Assembly (NCBI RefSeq): GCF_025145845.1
Contig: NZ_CP102253.1
Coordinates: 2,852,001 to 2,916,000, forward strand
DNA length: 64,000 nt
Reading direction: 5' to 3'
Origin: Alistipes shahii WAL 8301
GTDB taxonomy: Bacteria > Bacteroidota > Bacteroidia > Bacteroidales > Rikenellaceae
The notes under the pieces were generated by a model that made no database searches, was not told the DNA's origin, and saw only the letters and a list, made by a program, of their open reading frames with translations. A program made the translations under genes and the position numbers. How positions within the stretch are numbered: position 1 is the stretch's first letter; the number at the start of each line of letters is the position of its first letter. This document shows positions 54,124 to 64,000 of the stretch, piece by piece.

Positions 54124-55358
54124 TTCCTGGCGTTGTAAATGAGTGTGGAACTGTTTTCGGGCCGAAGCGTGCGGCGGCTGAACGAGCGGATGTCCTCGTC
54201 GGTGACGGCGCGGTAGCGGTCCACCTCGCGGTTGATCAGGGAGAGGTCGCCCAGCATCTCGTAGAACCCGAGGTTCATCGCCTTGTTCATCACGTTCAGT
54301 TCGCCGAAGAGCGTGTTGGCTTCGAATTTGTTCTTGACCTTTTCGATTTCGTATGCGGTCGCGACGGTCGTTTGCAGGGCTTCGATCTCTTCGCGGAAAG
54401 CCGCTTCGGCCGCTTCAGGCGTCACGCCCGGGAGCAGCTGGCCCGTGAAGACGAACAGTCCCGGGTCGACGTCGCCCGTGATGTAGGCGTTGACGCTCGA
54501 CAGCAGGTTGCGTTCTTTGACGAGGTGCGTGTAGAGGCGTCCCGAGTCGCCGCCCGAGAGCAGGTCCGAAACCAGGTCGGCGGTGTAGAAATCGAGCTTG
54601 GTGCGTGCGCACATGTGATAGGCTACGGTGACGGTCGAGGCCGGCACGTCGCGTTCGACCTCCTGGCGGCGGGCCTGTGTCTGCACGGGTTCCTGCGGGA
54701 TGGCGGCCGTCTCGGACGGGTGGTCGGCGAGCGGCGCGAACCACTTTTCGGCCAGCTCCAGCATCCACTCCTCCTCCATGTCGGCCGAGATCGACAGAAT
54801 GGCGTTCGACGGGCGGTAGTGGGCGCGGTAGAAGGACTCGACGTCCGCGAGCGTGGCTCCGGCGATATGGTCGGTCGCCAGGCCGATGGCCGCCCAGCGG
54901 TAGGGGTGGACCTTGTAGGCGAGCGCCCGCAGTAGCATCGTCTGGTCGCCGTAGGGCTGGTTGAGGTATCGCTGGCGGAACTCCTCGATCACCACCTTCT
55001 TCTCGGCTTCGAGCTTAGCGGGGGTGATGTCGAGTCCCTCCATGCGGTCGCTTTCGAGCCAGAGGGCCGTTTCGAGGTTGTCCTTCGGGAGCGTGATGTA
55101 GAAATCCGTGTAGTCGTTGTTAGTGAAGGCGTTGTTGTCGCCCGAAGCCATCTGCACCGGAAGGTCGAAATTCTCCACGGCGCGCGTTCCGCGGAACATC
55201 AGGTGTTCGAACAGGTGGGCGAATCCCGTGCGTGCGGGGTTTTCGTTGCGCGCGCCGACCCGGTAGAGGATATTCACGGCGGCGAGTTTCGACGCCCGGT
55301 CGCGGTTGACCACGACGGTCAGCCCGTTGGGGAGTGTTTTTCTGGTGTATGGAATCAT
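54120..55358 (-). CDS. M16 family zinc peptidase, catalytic subunit
   Basis: A 412-residue peptidase. The zinc site HLFEH (His48, Glu51, His52) lies in GFAHLFEHLMFRGT, and the third ligand Glu is in the EKKVVIEEFRQRY region. Start 55358 follows TACCTTTG on the - strand. Together with the downstream partner it should degrade peptides; no signal peptide is seen. Confidence 0.93.
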   Translation of the reverse strand: MIPYTRKTLPNGLTVVVNRDRASKLAAVNILYRVGARNENPARTGFAHLFEHLMFRGTRAVENFDLPVQMASGDNNAFTNNDYTDFYITLPKDNLETALWLESDRMEGLDITPAKLEAEKKVVIEEFRQRYLNQPYGDQTMLLRALAYKVHPYRWAAIGLATDHIAGATLADVESFYRAHYRPSNAILSISADMEEEWMLELAEKWFAPLADHPSETAAIPQEPVQTQARRQEVERDVPASTVTVAYHMCARTKLDFYTADLVSDLLSGGDSGRLYTHLVKERNLLSSVNAYITGDVDPGLFVFTGQLLPGVTPEAAEAAFREEIEALQTTVATAYEIEKVKNKFEANTLFGELNVMNKAMNLGFYEMLGDLSLINREVDRYRAVTDEDIRSFSRRTLRPENSSTLIYNARK

Positions 55359-55466
55359 AGTTGCGCAAAGGTACGAAAAAGTCCGGTGGCTGCAAACCGG
55401 GATTGCGTGGGATGGTCCCGTAGAACCTTCCGGCAGATAAAAGGGCGGTCGCGTCCCCGGGGACCG

Positions 55467-55571
55467 TAAAAAAGCAGCGGCGGGAAATACAAGTGACGCC
55501 TCATTGTTCGGAAAATGGATTCGGTGACTATGAAGAAGTTTGGGATAGGAATCCATCGCTCCCGCCGCTGC
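55467..55571 (-). terminator. Large nested hairpin with T run
   Basis: On the - strand GCAGCGGCGGGA (55571-55560) pairs with TCCCGCCGCTGC (55485-55474), followed by six T (55473-55468). An inner pair ATGGATTC/GAATCCAT (55557/55515) is nested within. It may end the transcript carrying the structured RNA. Confidence 0.6.
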
Positions 55572-55617
55572 ATGACCGGTACATCGGCAGAAACGAGAAG
55601 AGTGCTGCCGAGATCCT

Positions 55618-55776
55618 GGCTCCTGCGGCTCTGGTAAAGCCTGTAAACCCCTCACATCAGCGCGCACCCTTCGGGTACGATCCATTGTGGGTTTACAAAA
55701 AATTTACCAGATTTCAGGAGCCCCAATATAACCGTTTCAATAACGATATTTAAAGAACGAATGCAAACGTGTTTCC
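55618..55776 (-). ncRNA. Chromosomal structured RNA related to 6718-6946
   Basis: On the - strand, a 105-base hairpin (55722-55618) follows a 54-base leader. Helices: GGCTCCTG/CAGGAGCC (55722/55625 side), CTGGTAAA/TTTACCAG, TGTAAACCC/GGGTTTACA and a top ACCC-GAA-GGGT. The strands AATCTGGTAAATTT and GGCTTTACCAGAGCC match the mobile-element RNA; the outer and inner helices differ in sequence but pair in both. A TAACTTTG box lies exactly 60 bases before the first helix in both. Transcript may run on to the hairpin at 55467. Family unknown; 6S-type RNA is possible. Confidence 0.7.
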
Positions 55777-55781
55777 GAGGG

Positions 55782-55789
55782 CAAAGTTA
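55782..55789 (-). promoter_or_regulatory. -7 box of the chromosomal structured RNA
   Basis: TAACTTTG on the - strand. A TTG lies 22 bases upstream (55814-55812), slightly long. No gene was seen between here and the nifJ promoter. Confidence 0.6.
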
Positions 55790-56096
55790 ATAAAAAATCC
55801 CGGTTTGCGGCCAATGTGTCCGAAAGTCCTATTCATAAACCTTATTTTTGCGGCTCCGTCCGTCCGGCCTGCGGTCCGCGCGCCGCGCGCCGTGTCCGGA
55901 CGCGGCGTTTCCGCCCTCGGGATGCGTGCGCCTGGGGGTAATTCACTATTGGTTAGCCAGTTCTGCAACTTGGTGATTTCCCGGCAGTTTGTTGTTAATT
56001 GAATAACAACCCGGCTGTTATTCGATTCACATTTGAAATGTCGAAAAATAACGCTTTTTTGAACAAAAGTAAGTGCGGATTCTCGGCTGAAATTGC

Positions 56097-56104
56097 TATC
56101 TTTG
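56097..56104 (+). promoter_or_regulatory. -7 box of nifJ
   Basis: TATCTTTG, about 73 bases before the ATG. Confidence 0.6.
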
Positions 56105-56177
56105 CATCGCCCGTGTTTCCGGGCTGTGTCTGGATTGTTAGGAAAAACACACAAATATCATCTAAATTTCAACTAAA

Positions 56178-59711
<3,534 letters not shown>

Positions 59712-59728
59712 CCGTCTGTTCCCGCTGC

Positions 59729-59764
59729 AAAGGCCGCATCCCACACGGGGTGCGGCCTTTTTTG
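59729..59764 (+). terminator. Terminator of nifJ
   Basis: AAGGCCGCA...TGCGGCCTT hairpin followed by a T run. Confidence 0.88.
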
Positions 59765-59835
59765 GGCGGTATTCCGCGAACGCCCGAAGCGTCGCCGGCG
59801 TTGGAAGCCGTGCTTTCATCCTTTTCGGCAGCCGG

Positions 59836-59869
59836 TTGTTGCGCAACCCGAATATATTGCCTATATTTG
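59836..59869 (+). promoter_or_regulatory. Promoter ahead of the nuclease remnant
   Basis: TTG (59839-59841, or 59836-59838), 20 bases, TATATTTG (59862-59869). Good consensus although the gene behind it looks broken. Confidence 0.55.
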
Positions 59870-59922
59870 TCTGACGGAAACAGGCCCGAGGCGAAGAAAC
59901 GCTTTTCTCTGCTCGCCGCCGT

Positions 59923-60168
59923 TTGATCGTCTGCTGTGCCTTGCGGATTGGATGCACGCCGTGCGCCCTTGCCGCCGGCACGCCCCGCCGACGGGCCGAC
60001 GGGAACACCCGCGGCTGCCGCGCTGTCCATGACTGGATCAAACCCGGCGATGCGTTCGACAAAGCCCGGGCGGACGCCTGTCTGATAGCCGTACAGCCTC
60101 CTGCCGAGGGGCAGTTGCCGGCAGCCGGTTATCGTCTGGCGCGTGTTTTGAATGAATTGTTCGGTTAA
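59923..60168 (+). pseudogene. Remnant of an S1/P1-type nuclease (C-terminus only)
   Basis: The last ~25 codons read AVQPPAEGQLPAAGYRLARV then LNELFG, matching the end of S1/P1 nucleases (QL..AG.RLA..LN). The stretch before it is Arg/Cys-rich and not protein-like, and the zinc-binding N-terminal parts are missing; only 300 bases separate the promoter from the stop while a full gene needs about 780. A hydrophobic KKRFSLLAAV in another frame may be the old signal peptide. So it looks deleted and frameshifted. Confidence 0.45.
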
Positions 60169-60186
60169 CAAACGTATTTTGAAATT

Positions 60187-60621
60187 ATGAAAAAGATTTT
60201 TGCAGCCGCAGCGCTGCTTTTAGCCATGACCGCCTGCGGCGGATCGCAGAAAAAGGCCCTTCCGCTGGAGGGCACGACGTGGAAACTTGCCAAAATGGAG
60301 GCGATTCCCGCCAAGGCCGTCGACGCCGAGGCCGATTTCTTCACCCTGCAATTCAGCGCCGCCGATACGCTCGTGTCGGGCCGTACCAACTGCAACCGCT
60401 TCTTCGGCAAGTACGAGCTGAAAGGGCAGAAGTTGGAGTTCGAGAATCTCGGCATGACCCGGATGGCCTGCCCCGAGATGCAGTACGAGGACGCTTTCGT
60501 GAAGATGCTCGACGAGGTGGACGGCTACGAGATCAAGGGCGAGGAGTTGAAATTCTACGACGACAAGAAGCTGCTTGCCGAGTTCCGCGCCGTGCAGGAC
60601 GCTGCGGCTCAAAAGAAATAA
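60187..60621 (+). CDS. META domain lipoprotein (HslJ-like)
   Basis: A 144-residue lipoprotein (lipobox MTAC, Cys17). The META domain covers residues ~27-135: LEGTTWKLAKMEAIP, SGRTNCNRFFGKYELKG, LGMTRMACPEMQYEDAFVKM. HslJ-type proteins sit in the envelope and are linked to stress or drug resistance; activity is unknown. Ends in a bidirectional terminator. Confidence 0.88.
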   Translation: MKKIFAAAALLLAMTACGGSQKKALPLEGTTWKLAKMEAIPAKAVDAEADFFTLQFSAADTLVSGRTNCNRFFGKYELKGQKLEFENLGMTRMACPEMQYEDAFVKMLDEVDGYEIKGEELKFYDDKKLLAEFRAVQDAAAQKK

Positions 60622-60642
60622 GTCGTATCCCGGCCTGAATGA

Positions 60643-60677
60643 AAAATCCCGCTTCCGAGTGTCGGAAGCGGGATTTT
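60643..60677. terminator. Bidirectional terminator between META and XRE genes
   Basis: AAAATCCCGCTTCCG-AGTGT-CGGAAGCGGGATTTT. Confidence 0.9.
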
Positions 60678-60720
60678 CGTCTTTTTGCCGCGACCCGCGG
60701 CCGCCCTCCTATGCGGGGTG

Positions 60721-60972
60721 TCATTCTCCGGAAGCGATTCCTGCTTCGAGTCGTTCGAAAAATTCCCGGAGCGGGATTCCGTAGTAGGCGCACAGGTCGG
60801 CAAGCGTCGAGACCGAGATGTTCCCGCGTCCGGATTCGATCCGGCCGATATTGATGTCGGTGTCGGTGAAGACCTGCTTTTGGGAGAGGTTGCGCGCATG
60901 GCGCAGTTCGCGCAGCTGCGCGACCACGCCCCGGACCACAGGCTCGTTGTATCGTTCGTTTTTCCGCCGCAT
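60721..60972 (-). CDS. XRE-type helix-turn-helix regulator
   Basis: An 83-residue regulator (start MRRKNERYNEPVVRGVV). HTH in LRELRHARNLSQKQVFTDTD, NIGRIESGRGNISVSTLADL, CAYYGIPLREFFERL. ATG 60972 lies four bases after a TATCTTTG box, so the mRNA is almost leaderless and the 37 codons upstream cannot be translated. Paralogue of the regulator at 9702 (shared NIGRIESGR). Confidence 0.87.
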   Translation of the reverse strand: MRRKNERYNEPVVRGVVAQLRELRHARNLSQKQVFTDTDINIGRIESGRGNISVSTLADLCAYYGIPLREFFERLEAGIASGE

Positions 60973-61088
60973 GGTACAAAGATACGTTAAATTCGGCAAT
61001 TTCCGAAGCCCGGTCGCCGCATCCTTCGCGGCCCTGCAAAAAGTCCGCAGCGCACCGCCGGTCACCGGTTTTCTCTCATCCACCTTTT

Positions 61089-61144
61089 GCTGTTCGCTGT
61101 CCGCTGTTCGCTGTTCGCTGTTTGCCGCTCGCCGTTCGCCGCTT
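61089..61144. repeat. Tandem heptamer repeat GCTGTTC
   Basis: Eight head-to-tail 7-base units: GCTGTTC, GCTGTCC, GCTGTTC twice, GCTGTTT, GCCGCTC, GCCGTTC, GCCGCTT. More decayed copies run on to about 61200. No gene overlaps it convincingly. Confidence 0.75.
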
Positions 61145-61351
61145 GTTGCCTGTGCCTACTGTTCGCCCGCCGCTTGTTATTCGCCACTCTCCGTCTGCCG
61201 CCACAGCCCGCCATCACAACTCGCCGACCGCAAACAGCCGCTGCGCGGGTCGATTCCTCTCCGGCAAACCCGCTTTTGTCCGGATATGCGCTGAATCGGT
61301 CGCATATGTGTGCCAAAAGGAGATCAATGTTATTCTGTTTGGCTTCAGACG

Positions 61352-61392
61352 TTGTCGAAACGGAATTTTTGTTTATATTTGTACAAATAAAC
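61352..61392 (+). promoter_or_regulatory. Promoter with overlapping palindrome
   Basis: TTG (61352-61354), 19 bases, TATATTTG (61374-61381). The near-palindrome GTTTATATTTG-TACAAATAAAC covers the -7 box and start site, so a repressor may bind here. Target is the unknown stretch 61400-61875. Confidence 0.6.
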
Positions 61393-61460
61393 AAAGGTAA
61401 ACAACTCTTTATCCCTCTGGCTGATCGGGGAACTTCATCAGGAGACTGTTTGAACCGGGT

Positions 61461-61874
61461 ATGGGTGTTGTCAGTACCGTGTTATGCCTTGATTTGAGGA
61501 TTGGGGCCGGCACGGGCACGGGACGATTTTCCTGTTCCGGCTCCTTGAAGCCTGCATTGAGAGGGACCGACTTGCGCTTTTTTGCTGGAAACAAAGCCGC
61601 GCGGTCATTATTCCGGGGCGGCATCCGCCGTTGCATCACGGTCGGGATTTCTGACGAAATCCCCGTGCTGCCGTCTCGGTTGGATTTTAGGGGCGGCGGC
61701 TGTGATTTAGGCGTCACAGATAACATTCTTCCCGGGGGATTCCTGTTTTTGCCGTTCGTTTCCGAACGACGGGTGTATAGAGGCGTCACACTGGAGAGAT
61801 CTCCGACAGGAGTCCCATCCGCCGCCCCTTTTTTTCGGGGACGGGCCGACGGCCAATACGTCACTACATACTAA
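61461..61874 (+). CDS. Doubtful ORF behind the palindrome promoter
   Basis: A 137-codon frame (MGVVSTVLCLDLRIGAGTG ...) follows the promoter at 61352. An equally long frame exists on the other strand (61864-61409), and neither resembles a known protein. The + frame is favoured only by the promoter. The region 61145-61980 otherwise holds repeat remains and the rpmA terminator; it may encode an RNA instead. Confidence 0.25.
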   Translation: MGVVSTVLCLDLRIGAGTGTGRFSCSGSLKPALRGTDLRFFAGNKAARSLFRGGIRRCITVGISDEIPVLPSRLDFRGGGCDLGVTDNILPGGFLFLPFVSERRVYRGVTLERSPTGVPSAAPFFRGRADGQYVTTY

Positions 61875-61928
61875 AGTTTCACCCGGCGGAAGGTTTCCGT
61901 TCCCGATTTTTCATTGATAACAGGCACA

Positions 61929-61962
61929 CGAAAAAAGCGGCCCCTCACGGAGACCGCTTTTT
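61929..61962 (-). terminator. Terminator of rplU-rpmA
   Basis: On the - strand AAAAGCGGTCTC-CGTGA-GGGGCCGCTTTT with T run. Confidence 0.88.
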
Positions 61963-61981
61963 ATCGTTTTAGTTGTTTTGT

Positions 61982-62242
61982 TTACTCGCTGAGCGGGGAA
62001 ACGCTTACGTACGATTTTCCTTCGCCCTTCTTGCAGAATTCTACCGTTCCGTCGACGAGAGCGAAGAGCGTGTGGTCCTTGCCCATGCCTACGTTTTCAC
62101 CGGCGTTGTGCACCGTGCCGCGCTGGCGAACGATGATGTTGCCCGCCTTTGCGAACTGACCGCCGAACAGTTTGATGCCGAGTCGCTTGCTTTCCGACTC
62201 ACGGCCGTTCTTCGAACTACCTACACCTTTCTTGTGTGCCAT
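61982..62242 (-). CDS. rpmA: 50S ribosomal protein L27
   Basis: An 86-residue L27 (MAHKKGVGSSKNGRESESKR, LGIKLFGGQFAKAGNIIVRQ). The N-terminus reaches the peptidyl transferase centre and starts without the cleaved extension found in Firmicutes. Behind rplU by 20 bases. Confidence 0.98.
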   Translation of the reverse strand: MAHKKGVGSSKNGRESESKRLGIKLFGGQFAKAGNIIVRQRGTVHNAGENVGMGKDHTLFALVDGTVEFCKKGEGKSYVSVSPLSE

Positions 62243-62262
62243 GTTGATTCAGTTTTTAAAGG

Positions 62263-62574
62263 TTATGCAACGATTTCCTCGACGAGAATCTGCGTCAGGT
62301 ACTGGCGGTGTCCGTTGCACTTCTGGTAGCCCGTGCGACGTTTCTTTTTGAACACCAGAACCTTGTCATCCTTCAGATGCTTCAGGATCTTGCACTTCAC
62401 TGCGGCGCCTTTCACTACAGGTGCGCCGACTTTAACCTGACCGTCGTTGTCTGTGAGCAGGACTTTGTCGAAACTTACGGACGAATTTTCTTCGCCCTGA
62501 AGACGGTGGACATAAAGTTTCCGACCTTTTTCAGCTTTAAATTGCTGACCTGCAATCTCTACTATAACGTACAT
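62263..62574 (-). CDS. rplU: 50S ribosomal protein L21
   Basis: A 103-residue L21 (MYVIVEIAGQQFKAEKGRKL, VFKKKRRTGYQKCNGHRQYL, TQILVEEI). First gene of rplU-rpmA; TATATTTG on the - strand at 62619-62612. Confidence 0.98.
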   Translation of the reverse strand: MYVIVEIAGQQFKAEKGRKLYVHRLQGEENSSVSFDKVLLTDNDGQVKVGAPVVKGAAVKCKILKHLKDDKVLVFKKKRRTGYQKCNGHRQYLTQILVEEIVA

Positions 62575-62611
62575 TTAAGTCGATTATGTATTTGAACATA
62601 AATTCGGAGTG

Positions 62612-62619
62612 CAAATATA
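62612..62619 (-). promoter_or_regulatory. -7 box of rplU-rpmA
   Basis: TATATTTG on the - strand, about 38 bases before the rplU ATG. Confidence 0.6.
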
Positions 62620-62727
62620 CGCATATTTATCTTATAAACAACACATCCTGCAATTTTTTTTGCCCCGGTGCGCCTCTGGCACGGTTTTGGGCGCGGCAGA
62701 CGCTGCCGGCAAAGCCGGCGGAAGGAC

Positions 62728-63096
62728 ATGCACCGAATATTGATTGTTTCCGACGAGGAGTTCCTGCGCGACGTGATCCGGCTTTCGCTCGCCGACATGC
62801 AGGCCGACGTGCGCTGTGCATCGGATGTTCCCGACATGCAGCGCATGGTCCGGCGCATGCTGTTCGACCTGGTCGTCGTCGTGGGGACTTCGGCTTTCTT
62901 CACGGGCTGCGACGTGGTGCGCACGCTGCGCCCCGCCGGTCTCGGACGGCCGCTGGTCTACGTCGTGGCGTGGCAGCAGGCCGAACAGACGGTGTTGAGC
63001 CTCTTGGAGTGCGGCGTCGACCAGTACATGACCTTTCCCGTGAGCCTTCAGCGATTGCGGACGAAGATCGCCAACGCCTTGAACCGACAGTTATGA
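62728..63096 (+). CDS. Receiver-like domain protein without phospho-acceptor
   Basis: A 122-residue CheY-fold protein (MHRILIVSDEEFLRDVIRLS). The acidic pair is kept (Asp9/Glu10), but strand 3, which normally carries the phosphorylated Asp, reads LFDLVVVVGTSAF, and the final Lys region reads YMTFPVSLQRL. So it is a pseudo-receiver, likely a binding module. Its stop overlaps the start of the next gene (ATGA). Confidence 0.75.
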   Translation: MHRILIVSDEEFLRDVIRLSLADMQADVRCASDVPDMQRMVRRMLFDLVVVVGTSAFFTGCDVVRTLRPAGLGRPLVYVVAWQQAEQTVLSLLECGVDQYMTFPVSLQRLRTKIANALNRQL

Positions 63097-64000
63097 CCGA
63101 AACGCTTCTGATGCTCTATGCGATGTTTGCGGCGGCCGGGACGTTCGCCCTGCTGTCGCTGCTCGGCGCGGCCGAACTCCGCGCCCGGAGGCGGCGCAGC
63201 CGCGACGCCGCTCTGCGCGCGAAATACCTGCGTATCGTGATGCTTTACCTGCTTGCGGGCGAAGGCCCTGCGCCGCGGTTTCCGATGATCCGTCGTGCCG
63301 GTGCCCGGCTGCTGCTCGTCGAGACCGTCGCCGGACTTGCCGGCGTCACCTACGGACTGGACGCCGCGCCCCTGCGGCGCATCGTTGCGGAGTACGGACT
63401 CGACGCCTGGCTGCTCCGCCGCACGGCCCGCTCCCGGGGCTACCGCCGGGCGCGCTGCCTGCTGCTGCTCTCTCGCCTGCCCGTCGGCGCAGCCGCGGCG
63501 GACTGCGCCGCGCGTTATGCCGCGAGCCGCAACCGCTATGTGCGTTTCCAGTCGCTGATGGTGCGGCTTGCGGCCGATCCCTCGACGGCCCTGCGGCTGA
63601 TGGCCGAATACCCCGAACCCTTTTCGGCCTGCGAAGTGGGGGAGATCATGGCCGTCCTGCGGCGCGGGATGCTGCCGATCGCCTACGAACCCCTCATCGG
63701 GTCTCCAAGCCGCAACCTGCGGATCGTGGGGCTGAACATCGTGCGGCAGTTCGGCATCGAGGAGGCCGAGCGGCTCCTGCTGCGCATCGTGTCCGGGGAC
63801 GAAGACCCGGAACTGGTGCGCGAAGCGCTCTATACGCTCTGCGCGCTGCGCCGTCCGCTGACGCGGCGGGCCGTTTCCGGGCGGCTGTCGGCCATGCCTC
63901 CCGCCGAGCGCAAGGCCCTGCTGCGCTATGTCGTCGCCGAGGGCTATTCCCCGGGACCGCTCCGGCGGCTGCTCGACGAGCGCGAGCGTCCCTATTACGA
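63093..64000 (+). CDS. Membrane-anchored HEAT-repeat-like protein (partial)
   Basis: The frame opens at ATG 63093 and runs off the right edge (302 codons seen). One N-terminal transmembrane helix (MLYAMFAAAGTFALLSLLGA) is followed by a basic stretch and then helical repeats such as RIVGLNIVRQFGIEEAERLL and DPELVREALYTLCALRRPL, which look like HEAT repeats. Coupled to the pseudo-receiver gene. In Bacteroidetes such a pair often precedes a glycosyltransferase; that gene would be outside the window. Confidence 0.7.
   Translation, partial: MTETLLMLYAMFAAAGTFALLSLLGAAELRARRRRSRDAALRAKYLRIVMLYLLAGEGPAPRFPMIRRAGARLLLVETVAGLAGVTYGLDAAPLRRIVAEYGLDAWLLRRTARSRGYRRARCLLLLSRLPVGAAAADCAARYAASRNRYVRFQSLMVRLAADPSTALRLMAEYPEPFSACEVGEIMAVLRRGMLPIAYEPLIGSPSRNLRIVGLNIVRQFGIEEAERLLLRIVSGDEDPELVREALYTLCALRRPLTRRAVSGRLSAMPPAERKALLRYVVAEGYSPGPLRRLLDERERPYY

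Noticed and set aside
55467..55776. tmRNA or SRP RNA
   Set aside because: Neither the tRNA-like ends and tag reading frame of tmRNA nor the GGAAGG/AGCAG core of SRP RNA is present.
61089..61200. CRISPR array
   Set aside because: The units are 7 bases, head to tail and without spacers; no cas gene is present.

Overview
The window comes from a Bacteroidales chromosome, most likely Alistipes or another Rikenellaceae. Signs of this are Bacteroidetes promoters (TTG, 18-22 bases, TAnnTTTG), very few Shine-Dalgarno sequences, SusC/D-era lipoprotein types (BACON, LruC, DUF4988, TRL), an S16 protein with a long Ala-rich tail, and a GC-rich core with GCC/CGC-rich codon use.

Bases 1 to about 9320 are the right part of an AT-richer integrative element that continues beyond the left edge. 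It holds the tail of a DDE transposase, a complete IS1595-family element (562-3081) with 58-bp terminal inverted repeats, an 8-bp target duplication and a passenger gene, a phage-like recombination pair (Sak4-like ATPase and DUF3871), a Fic protein, a promoter-driven structured RNA, an 85-residue orphan, a collagen-like DUF4988 lipoprotein and a retropepsin-like protease. It ends in a 43-bp 3' fragment of tRNA-Phe (9278-9320), followed by the chromosomal terminator, which is the expected look of an attR.

Bases 9321-64000 are host chromosome, mostly housekeeping: Hsp20, a flavodoxin/ferredoxin EFR1 protein, cysteine desulfidase, a histidine phosphatase, Kdo transferase, a pepE-tyrA-yraN cluster, acpP-fabF-rnc, radC, glyS-ruvX, def, ppdK, a rpsP / rimM-mnmA region, tRNA-Arg, a tight lptB-aroA-aroC-prmC-recX-M23 operon, recQ, rsmA, a pair of M16 peptidases, nifJ (pyruvate:ferredoxin oxidoreductase) and rplU-rpmA. 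Together nifJ, ppdK and cysteine desulfidase fit an anaerobic gut fermenter.

The most unusual observation is a structured RNA architecture present twice: once in the mobile element (+ strand, 6718-6946) and once in the host chromosome upstream of nifJ (- strand, 55776-55618). Both have a TAACTTTG box exactly 60 bases before the hairpin, the same two conserved internal strands, and flanking helices whose sequence differs while pairing is kept. A mobile element carrying a relative of a host RNA suggests mimicry or interference with host RNA function; the RNA may be a 6S-type RNA, but this cannot be decided from the sequence alone.
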